DNA of 64,000 bases, taken from assembly GCF_900115005.1 (NCBI RefSeq), contig NZ_FOUY01000002.1:330162-394161 (forward strand), written 5' to 3'. The position numbers and the translations under genes are program-made. The notes beneath the pieces are model-generated. The model worked only from the letters and a program-made list of their open reading frames with translations. It did no database searches and was not told the DNA's origin. The stretch is from Pseudonocardia ammonioxydans. Lineage in GTDB: Bacteria > Actinomycetota > Actinomycetes > Mycobacteriales > Pseudonocardiaceae. Position 1 is the first letter of the stretch; every line of letters starts with the position of its first letter. Positions 49,231 to 56,568 of the stretch are shown piece after piece.

Positions 49231-49776
49231 GTGAGTGGGAGGGCCGCGGTGACCGCGGCCGCGATGGCGGTGGCACTGGTCGCGGTCGGGGGGATCGCGT
49301 GGACGGCGTCGGGAACGGCGACCGACGGGGTCGCGCCGGGCGCGGCGGCGCCGTCGGTGCCGCGCAACGGTGCCGGCGACGGCGTCGTGACGATCAGCTC
49401 CGGCGCCGCACGACATCCGGCGGCGCAGCTGGTGCTCGAACAGATCCAGCTCTACTTCAACGCGGTGAACAGCCGCGACCACGGGACCTGGACGCGGGTG
49501 GTCAGTGCGGAACGGGCCGAGGCGCAGCCGCGCGAGGAGTGGCTGGAGGGCGTCGGTACCACCACCGACGGCACGATCCGGATCGACCGGATCGACCCCG
49601 CACCCGGAGGCGGTGTCCTGGCGCTGGTGCGCTTCGTCAGCGTCCAGAACCCGGAGGACGGACCGCCGGGGCTGCAGGTCGGCCGGATCTGCTGGCAGGG
49701 GAGCTATCAGATGGCCGGGTCGCCGCCCCGGATCGTGGTGGGCGACGCGGACAGCATCCTCGGCGCCCCCTGCTAG
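49231..49776 (+). CDS. Secreted or N-terminally anchored hypothetical protein
   Basis: 181 residues. A hydrophobic N-terminus (VTAAAMAVALVAVGGIAWTA) is a signal or anchor. The outside domain (about 55-181; AAQLVLEQIQLYFNAVNSRDHGTW and ICWQGSYQM) resembles small NTF2-like/SnoaL-shaped domains, but this is a weak impression. GTG at 49231 overlaps the stop of a 6-codon upstream ORF. Confidence 0.6.
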   Translation: MSGRAAVTAAAMAVALVAVGGIAWTASGTATDGVAPGAAAPSVPRNGAGDGVVTISSGAARHPAAQLVLEQIQLYFNAVNSRDHGTWTRVVSAERAEAQPREEWLEGVGTTTDGTIRIDRIDPAPGGGVLALVRFVSVQNPEDGPPGLQVGRICWQGSYQMAGSPPRIVVGDADSILGAPC

Positions 49777-49794
49777 CAGGAGAGCCCTGATGCG

Positions 49795-49828
49795 CCGACG
49801 GCGGCCCGGATGCCCGGGCCGCCGTCGG
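49795..49828. terminator. Bidirectional terminator before fabF
   Basis: A perfect 15-bp stem (49795-49809 and 49814-49828) with a 4-nt loop lies between convergent genes (secreted protein and fabF). Confidence 0.8.
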
Positions 49829-49858
49829 TGTCAGCTGGAGCAGTAGTCGCTGCCGCTG

Positions 49859-51106
49859 TCAGGGTTTGGTGAACAGCAGCGAGGCGTTGTGCCCGCCGAA
49901 GCCGAACGAGTTGTTCAGCGCCGCATCCACCGTGGTCTTCCGCGGCTCACCGGCGACCACGTCGAGCTCGACCTTGGGGTCCTTGTCGACGAGGTTGAGC
50001 GTGGCCGGGATGACGTCGTCGCGCACCGACAGCAGCGAGATGATGCCCTCGACCGCACCGGCCCCGCCGACCAGGTGCCCGAGCGCCGACTTCGGGGCGG
50101 TCAGCACCGGGTGATCACCCAGGGCCTTGCGCACCGCGACCGACTCGCCGACGTCGCCGACCACCGTGGAGGTGGCGTGGCAGTTGACGTGGGTGACGTC
50201 GGACGGCTGCAGACCGGCGTTCTCGACGGCCTTGCGCATGGCGCGGACCTGGCCCTCACCCTCCGGGTCGGGACCGGTGATGTGGAAGGCGTCGGAGGTG
50301 AGCCCGACCCCGGCGAGGCGGCCGTGGACCGTCGCGCCGCGGGCCTTCGCGAACTCCTCCCGCTCGAGCACCAGCACCCCGGCACCCTCGCCGAGCACGA
50401 ACCCGTCCCGACCGGTGTCGAACGGCCGGGAGGCACGCTCCGGGTCGTCGTTGCGGCTGGACAGGGTCCGGGCCTGGACGAAACCGGCCACGGTGATCGG
50501 CACGATGCAGGACTCGGCGCCACCGGCGAGCACCACGTCGACCTCGCCGTCACGCAGCAGCTTGCAGGCCCACGCCAGCGCCTCGGCGCCGGTGGCACAC
50601 GCCGAGGCCGGGGAGTGCACCCCGCCCTTGGCCTTGTACTCCAGGCTGACCATGGCGGCCGGCCCGTTGGGCATCAGCATCGGGACGGTGAGCGGGGAGA
50701 CCTTGCGCAGGCCGTGCTCCTCCAGCAGGTCGTCCTGCGCGAGCAGCGTCGGCGCACCGCCGATGCCGGCACCCAGGACGACGGCCAGCCGCTCGGCCTC
50801 GACCGCCGCACCGTCCTCACCCGGGATCGCGCCCAGGCCGGAGTGTTCCCAGGCCTCCTTGGCGGCGACCATGGCGACCTGCTCGCAGCGGTCCATCCGG
50901 CGGGCCTGCACCCGCGGCAGCACCTCGGTGGGGTTCACCGCGAGCTGCGCGGAGATGTGCACGGGCAGGTCGAACTTCTCGGTCCACTCCGCCTGCGTGG
51001 TGCCCACGCCGGACTTCCCGGCGAGCAGCGCCTCCCAGGTGGAGGCGGCGTCCCCGCCGAGCGGGGTGGTGGCCCCGAAACCGGTGACGACCACTCCGTC
51101 GGTCAT
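49859..51106 (-). CDS. fabF: 3-oxoacyl-ACP synthase II (FabF/KasA type)
   Basis: Elongating condensing enzyme of FAS-II. 415 residues. The active-site Cys lies in SACATGAEA, with His in NCHATST and GHLVGGAGA, giving the Cys-His-His triad, and the C-terminal NNSFGFGGHN loop. ATG at 51106 is the last promoter-distal gene of the fab cluster. A strong terminator follows. It extends acyl-ACP using malonyl-ACP from FabD. Confidence 0.96.
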   Translation of the reverse strand: MTDGVVVTGFGATTPLGGDAASTWEALLAGKSGVGTTQAEWTEKFDLPVHISAQLAVNPTEVLPRVQARRMDRCEQVAMVAAKEAWEHSGLGAIPGEDGAAVEAERLAVVLGAGIGGAPTLLAQDDLLEEHGLRKVSPLTVPMLMPNGPAAMVSLEYKAKGGVHSPASACATGAEALAWACKLLRDGEVDVVLAGGAESCIVPITVAGFVQARTLSSRNDDPERASRPFDTGRDGFVLGEGAGVLVLEREEFAKARGATVHGRLAGVGLTSDAFHITGPDPEGEGQVRAMRKAVENAGLQPSDVTHVNCHATSTVVGDVGESVAVRKALGDHPVLTAPKSALGHLVGGAGAVEGIISLLSVRDDVIPATLNLVDKDPKVELDVVAGEPRKTTVDAALNNSFGFGGHNASLLFTKP

Positions 51107-51155
51107 GACGTCTCCTTCTCCCCGGCGGCACGCGGATGGGCGGGCCCGACAGTAT

Positions 51156-51221
51156 CGATGCGCGCTCCGCGAGCTCCGCGCTGCCTGTCGATCCGCGCTC
51201 CGCGAACTCCGCGCTGCCCGC
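51156..51221. repeat. Two 33-bp tandem repeats between acpP and fabF
   Basis: Units at 51156-51188 and 51189-51221 share the motif CGCGCTCCGCGAnCTCCGCGCTGCC with a few differences. They fill the spacer between acpP and fabF on the minus strand. Confidence 0.75.
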
Positions 51222-51230
51222 CGGTACGGA

Positions 51231-51473
51231 TCACTGGTGCTTGGCGATGAAGTCGACGGCGTCGCCGACGGTCTTCAGCTCGGCCAGCTGGTCGTCCGGG
51301 ATCTTCGCGCCGAACTTGTCCTCGGCCTGCACGGCGATCTCCACCATGGACAGCGAGTCGATGTCCAGGTCGTCCACGAAGGACTTCTCCCGGGTCACCT
51401 CGGCGGTGTCGATGCCGGCGACCTCCTCGACGATCTCGGCCAGCCCGGACAGGATCTCAGCGTTGTCAGCCAC
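51231..51473 (-). CDS. acpP: Acyl carrier protein
   Basis: 80 residues, acidic. The phosphopantetheine Ser is in DIDSLSMVEI. Helices before and after match AcpP. GTG at 51473 has AAGGAG 8-9 bases upstream. It carries the growing chain between FabD, FabH and FabF encoded in the same cluster. Confidence 0.95.
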   Translation of the reverse strand: MADNAEILSGLAEIVEEVAGIDTAEVTREKSFVDDLDIDSLSMVEIAVQAEDKFGAKIPDDQLAELKTVGDAVDFIAKHQ

Positions 51474-51538
51474 GGTCGGTGTCTCCTTGCGAGGTGAGTT
51501 CGGAAAGGGTGTGGTGCCAGGACGTCGTCGACCCTGCG

Positions 51539-52519
51539 TCACGGGCAGACGACGACCTGTCCGGCGTAGGACAGTCCCGCGCCGAAGCCTACGAGCAGCA
51601 ACACGTCGCCGGACCGTACCCGGCCGGCGGCGCGCATGTGGTCCAGCGCCATCGGGATGGACGCGGACGAGGTGTTGCCGGAGTGCACGATGTCGTCGGC
51701 GACGACCATGTCCTCCCGCGCGCCCTTCTGGCGCAGCTTCTTGGCGATCGCCTCGACGATGCGCAGGTTGGCCTGGTGCGGGATCAGCACGTCGACGTCG
51801 GCCGGGGTCAGCCCGGCGCGTTCGACGGCGTCGAGGGCGACCGGGGCGACCGCGGTGGTCGCCCAGCGGAACACCGCCTGGCCCTCCTGGTGCAGCTTGT
51901 TGGTCGTGTCGCCGAGGATGCGGATGGCGTCGGCACGGTCGCCGGCGCTGCCCCACGCGACCGGGCCGACTCCGACCTCGTCGCCGGTCGCCGCCGGTCC
52001 GACGACGGCGGCGCCTGCCGCGTCGGCGAAGATGATGCAGGTCGAGCGGTCGTCCCAGTCGATCCAGTCGGAGAGCTTCTCCGCGCCGATGACGAGCACG
52101 TGCCGTGCCGTCCCGGCCCGGACCATGTCCGCGGCGACACCGAGGCCGTAGCAGAAGCCCGCGCACGCGGCGTTGACGTCGAAGGCCGCCACGCCCGCGG
52201 CGCCGACACCGGTGGCGACCTGGGCGGCCGCGTTCGGGATCGGGTTGGGCATCGTGCAGGTGGCGACGACGACGGCGTCCAGCTCGGCCGGGTCGAACGC
52301 GGCGTCCTTGAGCGCCGCCTTCCCCGCCTCGACCGCGAGGTCGGGCAGCGAGGTCTCGGCGTCGGCGATCCGGCGCTCGGCGATGCCGACCCGCGATCGG
52401 ATCCACGCGTCGTCGGTCTCGACCCGCTTCTCGAGGTCGGCGTTGGTGACGACGTGGTCGGGCTGGATGCTGCCGATGCCCAGGATGCGGGCCCCGGCGG
52501 TCGTGTCGGGCAGGCGCAT
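51539..52519 (-). CDS. fabH: 3-oxoacyl-ACP synthase III (FabH)
   Basis: Initiates FAS-II by condensing acyl-CoA with malonyl-ACP. 326 residues. The triad is visible: Cys in VNAACAGFCYG, His in IPHQANLRI and Asn in HSGNTSSAS. GGAGGTG precedes ATG 52519, which lies 5 bp after the fabD stop. acpP follows 65 bp downstream. Confidence 0.96.
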   Translation of the reverse strand: MRLPDTTAGARILGIGSIQPDHVVTNADLEKRVETDDAWIRSRVGIAERRIADAETSLPDLAVEAGKAALKDAAFDPAELDAVVVATCTMPNPIPNAAAQVATGVGAAGVAAFDVNAACAGFCYGLGVAADMVRAGTARHVLVIGAEKLSDWIDWDDRSTCIIFADAAGAAVVGPAATGDEVGVGPVAWGSAGDRADAIRILGDTTNKLHQEGQAVFRWATTAVAPVALDAVERAGLTPADVDVLIPHQANLRIVEAIAKKLRQKGAREDMVVADDIVHSGNTSSASIPMALDHMRAAGRVRSGDVLLLVGFGAGLSYAGQVVVCP

Positions 52520-52524
52520 GCGGG

Positions 52525-53463
52525 TCACCTCCCGTGTTCGCTGACGATCTCGACGGCGGCGTCGAGCTGGTCGGGGGTCTTGACCGCGAGGGTCGGGGTG
52601 CCCTTCAGGGCGCGCTTGACCAGGCCGGTGAGCGTGGCGCCCGGGGGGAGCTCCAGCGAGGCCGCGGCACCGCGCGCCCCGAGGGTCTCCATGCAGGAAT
52701 CCCAGCGCACCGGGCGGGTCACCTGGGCGACCAGGCGGCGCAGCGCGTCCGCGCCGGAGGTGACGACCTCGCCGTCGGCGTTGGAGAGCAGGGTCAGCCC
52801 GGGATCGGCGACCTCGACCGACGCGGCGTGGGTCTCCAGGGCGGCGCGGGCCGGTTCCATGTGCGCGGTGTGGAACGCCCCGGCGACCGGGAGCTCCTTG
52901 ACCCGGGCCTTCTCGGGCGGCGTGGCGACCAGCTCGGTGATCGCCTCCTGGGCGCCGGCGGCGACGATCTGCCCGGCGCCGTTGCGGTTGGCCGGGTCGA
53001 GGCCGAGCTCGGCCAGCCGGGCCAGCACGGTCTCTTCGTCCCCGCCGAGCACGGCGGCCATCGAGGTCGGGGCGGCGGCGCAGGCGGCGGCCATCTCCCG
53101 GCCGCGCACGCCGGCCAGGGCCACGGCGGCGTCGTCGGTCAGGACGCCGGCGATCGCGCAGGCGGTGATCTCCCCGATCGAGTGCCCGGCGACGATCGTG
53201 TCCGCTCCCAGCTCCGCCTTGTCGCGCAGCCGGCGCGCGGCGAGCAGTCCGAGCGTGACGATCAGCGGCTGGGTGACGGCGGTGTCGGTGATCTCCTCGG
53301 CGTCCGCGGTGGTGCCCAGCCGGACCAGGTCCAGCCCGACGGCCTCGGACCAGCCGGTGACGGCCTTCTCGGCGGCCGGATCCTCCAGCCACGGAGCGAG
53401 CATGCCGGGGGTCTGGGCCCCCTGGCCGGGAGCGAGCAGGGCGATCACCGGGACATCACACAC
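52525..53463 (-). CDS. fabD: Malonyl-CoA:ACP transacylase (FabD)
   Basis: Moves malonyl from CoA to ACP. 312 residues. Nucleophile Ser in GHSIGE, His in GAFHTAHM and Gln in APGQGAQ near the N-terminus. GTG at 53463 is taken as start but has no good ribosome site; GTG at 53448 (V6) is an alternative. First gene of the fab operon, with a perfect palindrome 53 bp upstream. Confidence 0.94.
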   Translation of the reverse strand: MCDVPVIALLAPGQGAQTPGMLAPWLEDPAAEKAVTGWSEAVGLDLVRLGTTADAEEITDTAVTQPLIVTLGLLAARRLRDKAELGADTIVAGHSIGEITACAIAGVLTDDAAVALAGVRGREMAAACAAAPTSMAAVLGGDEETVLARLAELGLDPANRNGAGQIVAAGAQEAITELVATPPEKARVKELPVAGAFHTAHMEPARAALETHAASVEVADPGLTLLSNADGEVVTSGADALRRLVAQVTRPVRWDSCMETLGARGAAASLELPPGATLTGLVKRALKGTPTLAVKTPDQLDAAVEIVSEHGR

Positions 53464-53515
53464 CTCACGGGGTCGACGACGGGATATCGGTTACGACGAA
53501 CTTCGGCCCACCGTA

Positions 53516-53534
53516 GTTGGAGGATTCCTCCAAC
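53516..53534. promoter_or_regulatory. Perfect 19-bp palindrome in the fabD promoter region
   Basis: GTTGGAGGA-T-TCCTCCAAC, 9-bp arms around one base, lies 53 bp before fabD and 77 bp after the fasR stop. No T-tract follows on the minus strand, so an operator is more likely than a terminator. FasR or another acyl-CoA-responsive regulator is the natural candidate. Confidence 0.65.
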
Positions 53535-53611
53535 GGAGCAGTGTGACCGAGCCCTCGTTACCGGCCCGTAGCGGACCTTCTTTGTAGGGTTCACGACAAC
53601 TCGCACAGCGT

Positions 53612-55234
53612 TCACCGGGCCGCTCCACCCGGTACGACCGGGTCGTCCGCCGGGCTCCCGGCCCTCGTCCCGGTGCTCGTGCCGGGACCGGTGCCGGTGT
53701 CCGTGGGGGAGCCGGCCTCGCTGCCGTCCAGCGGGGTCAGCGGGGTGTCGGCGGGCAGGCCCGTGCGGGCCCGGCCCACCCGGTCGGCGACGAGCGCCGC
53801 ACGCAGCACGAACGCCTCCCGCGGGTCGGTGGGGGAGCGCCCGACCAGCTCGCCGATGCGCCGCAACCGGTACCGCACGGTGTTCGGGTGCACGTAGAGC
53901 GCACGGGCGCACCCCTCCAGGCTGCCGCCGCCCTCCAGGTACGCCGACAGGGTACGCAGCAGCTCGCCGCCGGCGTCGTGCAGTGGGGCCAGGACGTCCT
54001 CGGCGAGCCGCCGCCGCGCGGCCGGGTCACCGCACAGCGCGCGCTCGGGCAGCAGGTCGGCGGCATCGACCGGGCGGGGCGCGTCGGGATGGCCGGGGGC
54101 GGCGGCGAGCCCGGCGAGCGCCTCGGCGACGGCGCTGCCGGTCGCGGCCAGGTCGGTGCTGGCGGGGCCCGCGACGACCGGGCCGGGACCGAACCGGGAC
54201 GCGATCTCCGCGAGCACCGGGTCCGGAGGTCCGTCCCCGTGGCCGGACCGCTCGCCCGAGCGGGCGGTGCCGTTCGGCGGCGCAGTGCCCGTCGACGTGG
54301 CACGTGTGCCGCGGTCGCCCGCTGCCGTCCCGCCCGGCGCGCTACCGCTCGCCGGCGGGGCACCCGCCGCGGCCGTGCTCACCGCCGTTCGACCGCGTGT
54401 CGTGGTGCCGGCGTCCCCGGTGCCGCCCGGCGCCGTGTCGCCCCGCGCGGTGCCGTTCGCCGTCGTGCCGTCGGGGCCGGCACCGTCGGCGAGCCGGTCG
54501 ACCCGGCGCCGGGGTGCCCGGCCGGTGACGTGCAGCAGCACGACCAGCCGTCGTCCCTGCACCCCGACCAGCACCTCGTAGCCGAGCCGGGCCGCGAGCC
54601 GGCGCAGCTCCACGATCAGCTGCGGCGAGTCCGGCCCCGTCCCCGGCACGCTGCCGACCAGGCAGTGCACCCGGGCGGTGGGGTCCCAGCCCAGTGCCGC
54701 GGCGCGGGACACCAGCGCCCCGTCGACGTCGCCGCGCAGCACCGCGTCCACGACCAGGGCCTCCAGCCGGGCGTCCCACGCACCGCGGGACTCGGCGGCG
54801 CCGGCGTAGACGGTGGCGGCCGCGAACGCGATCTCCCGGCCGAAGCGCAGCACCGCCTCGGTGAGCCGGTGGCGCTCCGCGGCGTCGGCGGCCAGCGGGG
54901 GCAGGTGCTCCTCGAACACGTCCGCCGCGATCCGCACCAGCTCGACGGTCTGGCGCAGGCTGATCCGCCGGGCCAGGTCGCGCGGCGCGATCCGGAAGGC
55001 CTCGGCGGTCAGCGGCGTGGTGCGGTCCGGCTCGCGCAGCCAGGCCACGAAGTTCGCGACCCCGGTCTGGGTCACCAGCGAGACCCCGGCCCGCTGGTCG
55101 GCGGGCAGCGCGGCGAACCAGGACCGTCGCCGTTCCATCTCCGCGAGGCACTCCGCCGCCAGCCGCGCCGAGGCCAGCTCGAGGCGGCGCAGGGTCGCGT
55201 CCGCGACCGGGTGGCGGTGCACGTCGGGCAGCAT
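53612..55234 (-). CDS. fasR: Fatty-acid biosynthesis regulator FasR (PucR/CdaR-type)
   Basis: 540 residues. An N-terminal helical sensor part (about 1-180), a GGDEF-like/CdaR middle region, a long Gly/Thr/Ala-rich insert (about 240-345), and a C-terminal HTH of the PucR type (about 430-500; GSLEGCARALYVHPNTVRYRLRRIGEL). The position just upstream of fabD matches Streptomyces FasR (activator of fabDHPF) and Rv2242. ATG at 55234 lies only 9 bp from the divergent pirin start, so the true start may be further in. Confidence 0.85.
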   Translation of the reverse strand: MLPDVHRHPVADATLRRLELASARLAAECLAEMERRRSWFAALPADQRAGVSLVTQTGVANFVAWLREPDRTTPLTAEAFRIAPRDLARRISLRQTVELVRIAADVFEEHLPPLAADAAERHRLTEAVLRFGREIAFAAATVYAGAAESRGAWDARLEALVVDAVLRGDVDGALVSRAAALGWDPTARVHCLVGSVPGTGPDSPQLIVELRRLAARLGYEVLVGVQGRRLVVLLHVTGRAPRRRVDRLADGAGPDGTTANGTARGDTAPGGTGDAGTTTRGRTAVSTAAAGAPPASGSAPGGTAAGDRGTRATSTGTAPPNGTARSGERSGHGDGPPDPVLAEIASRFGPGPVVAGPASTDLAATGSAVAEALAGLAAAPGHPDAPRPVDAADLLPERALCGDPAARRRLAEDVLAPLHDAGGELLRTLSAYLEGGGSLEGCARALYVHPNTVRYRLRRIGELVGRSPTDPREAFVLRAALVADRVGRARTGLPADTPLTPLDGSEAGSPTDTGTGPGTSTGTRAGSPADDPVVPGGAAR

Positions 55235-55243
55235 GACACGACG

Positions 55244-56038
55244 ATGAACGCCTCCACAGACCGAGACCCGCACGTCGAACCGGGCGTCACCGTGCACCGG
55301 GCCGGCGAGCGGTTCCGCACCGCCACCGGCTGGCTGGACTCGCGGCACAGCTTCTCCGCCGGCGCGCACTACGACCCGGCGAACACCCACTTCGGGCTGC
55401 TCCTGCTGCACAACGAGGACCGGGTGGTGCCGGGCCGGGGGTACGACGAGCACCCGCACCGCGACACCGAGATCCTCACCTGGGTGCTCGACGGCGAGCT
55501 CGAGCACCGCGACTCGGGCAGCGGCCGGGTCGAGCGGGTGGGGCCCGGATCGGTGCAGCGCCTCGGCGCGGGGTCGGGGGTGCGGCACTCCGAGCACGCC
55601 ACGGCGCAGCGGCCGGTGCGGTTCGTGCAGATGTGGGTGGTGCCCGACGCCCCGGGCGGGGAGCCCGAGTACGCGGTGCGCGAGGCACCGGTGGACGGCG
55701 GGGAACCGGTCGTGCTGGCCTCCGGGCTGGCGCGGCACCGGGACCTGCGGGTGCTGCCGCTGCGGCAGCGGCACGCCGCGCTGACCGTCGTGCGGCTAGG
55801 ACCGGGAGGCGCCGTCGAGCTGCCCGCGGCCCCGTTCGTGCACACGTTCGTGACTCGCGGGACCGCCGGGCTGGAGACCGGTATGACGGCGCACGCCGGC
55901 GGAGTGCCTGCCGGCACGGTCCTGGACGTCGGTGACGCGGCCAGGATCGTCGACGACGGCGGCCGGCGGGTCACCGCCGGCGCGGCCGGGGCCGAGGTCC
56001 TCGTCTGGGAGATGCACAGCGCCCTCGGCCTCGAGTAG
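55244..56038 (+). CDS. Pirin family protein
   Basis: 264 residues. The cupin metal site is seen in FGLLLLHNEDRVVPGRGYDEHPHRDTEILTWVLDGELEHRDS (His pairs plus Glu), and a second cupin-like half follows with a less clear site. Pirins bind iron and may act as quercetinase or redox sensors; bacterial ones have been linked to pyruvate dehydrogenase, whose E1 lies 500 bp away. Divergent from fasR with starts nearly touching. Confidence 0.88.
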   Translation: MNASTDRDPHVEPGVTVHRAGERFRTATGWLDSRHSFSAGAHYDPANTHFGLLLLHNEDRVVPGRGYDEHPHRDTEILTWVLDGELEHRDSGSGRVERVGPGSVQRLGAGSGVRHSEHATAQRPVRFVQMWVVPDAPGGEPEYAVREAPVDGGEPVVLASGLARHRDLRVLPLRQRHAALTVVRLGPGGAVELPAAPFVHTFVTRGTAGLETGMTAHAGGVPAGTVLDVGDAARIVDDGGRRVTAGAAGAEVLVWEMHSALGLE

Positions 56039-56130
56039 GTGGGCGGGCGCCGCCGATCACGGTCCGGGCAGCGGTGCCCGGACCGTCAGGACCGATGTGG
56101 ATGGATGTCGCCGCGCGGGCGTCGCCCGGC

Positions 56131-56337
56131 TCAGGCGAGCGGTGTGACGCCGCTGGCCTGCGGCCCCTTCTGCCCCTGCTCGATGTCGAACGACACGCGC
56201 TGACCCTCGTCGAGGGTCTTGTAGCCCTGCGTCTGGATCGCCGAGTAGTGCACGAACACGTCCGCACCACCACCGTCGGGAGCGAGGAAGCCGTAGCCCT
56301 TCTCGCTGTTGAACCACTTGACGGTGCCCTCTGCCAT
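56131..56337 (-). CDS. Cold-shock protein (CspA family)
   Basis: 68 residues; RNP1 KGYGFLAPD and RNP2 VFVHYSAI are intact, so it is a single-stranded nucleic-acid chaperone. ATG at 56337 has GAGGGAG upstream. A leader of up to about 120 nt precedes it, as is common for regulated csp genes. Confidence 0.94.
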   Translation of the reverse strand: MAEGTVKWFNSEKGYGFLAPDGGGADVFVHYSAIQTQGYKTLDEGQRVSFDIEQGQKGPQASGVTPLA

Positions 56338-56509
56338 TCCTGCTCCCTCGTTCATCGGCCCGGGACACCTCGTCCCGGAACCGCCGGCCAGCGGCGCACA
56401 CGGTCCACGCCCTGGTCGCGACGGCGAGTCGCGCGAGATGTGATCTCCCGCGATCACCGTCGGCCGGAGCCTATCGTGATCTGCGCCGCCCTGGGAGGGG
56501 CGAAATACA

Positions 56510-56553
56510 CGACGGCCCGCCGCGCCCCGGAACCGGGGCGTGACGGGCCGTCG
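56510..56553. terminator. aceE terminator
   Basis: Outer stem 10 bp (56510-56519 and 56544-56553) and inner stem 8 bp (56523-56530 and 56533-56540). A T-rich GTGTATTTC follows on the minus strand. Confidence 0.75.
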
Positions 56554-56568
56554 GGCGCCGCGGATCGC

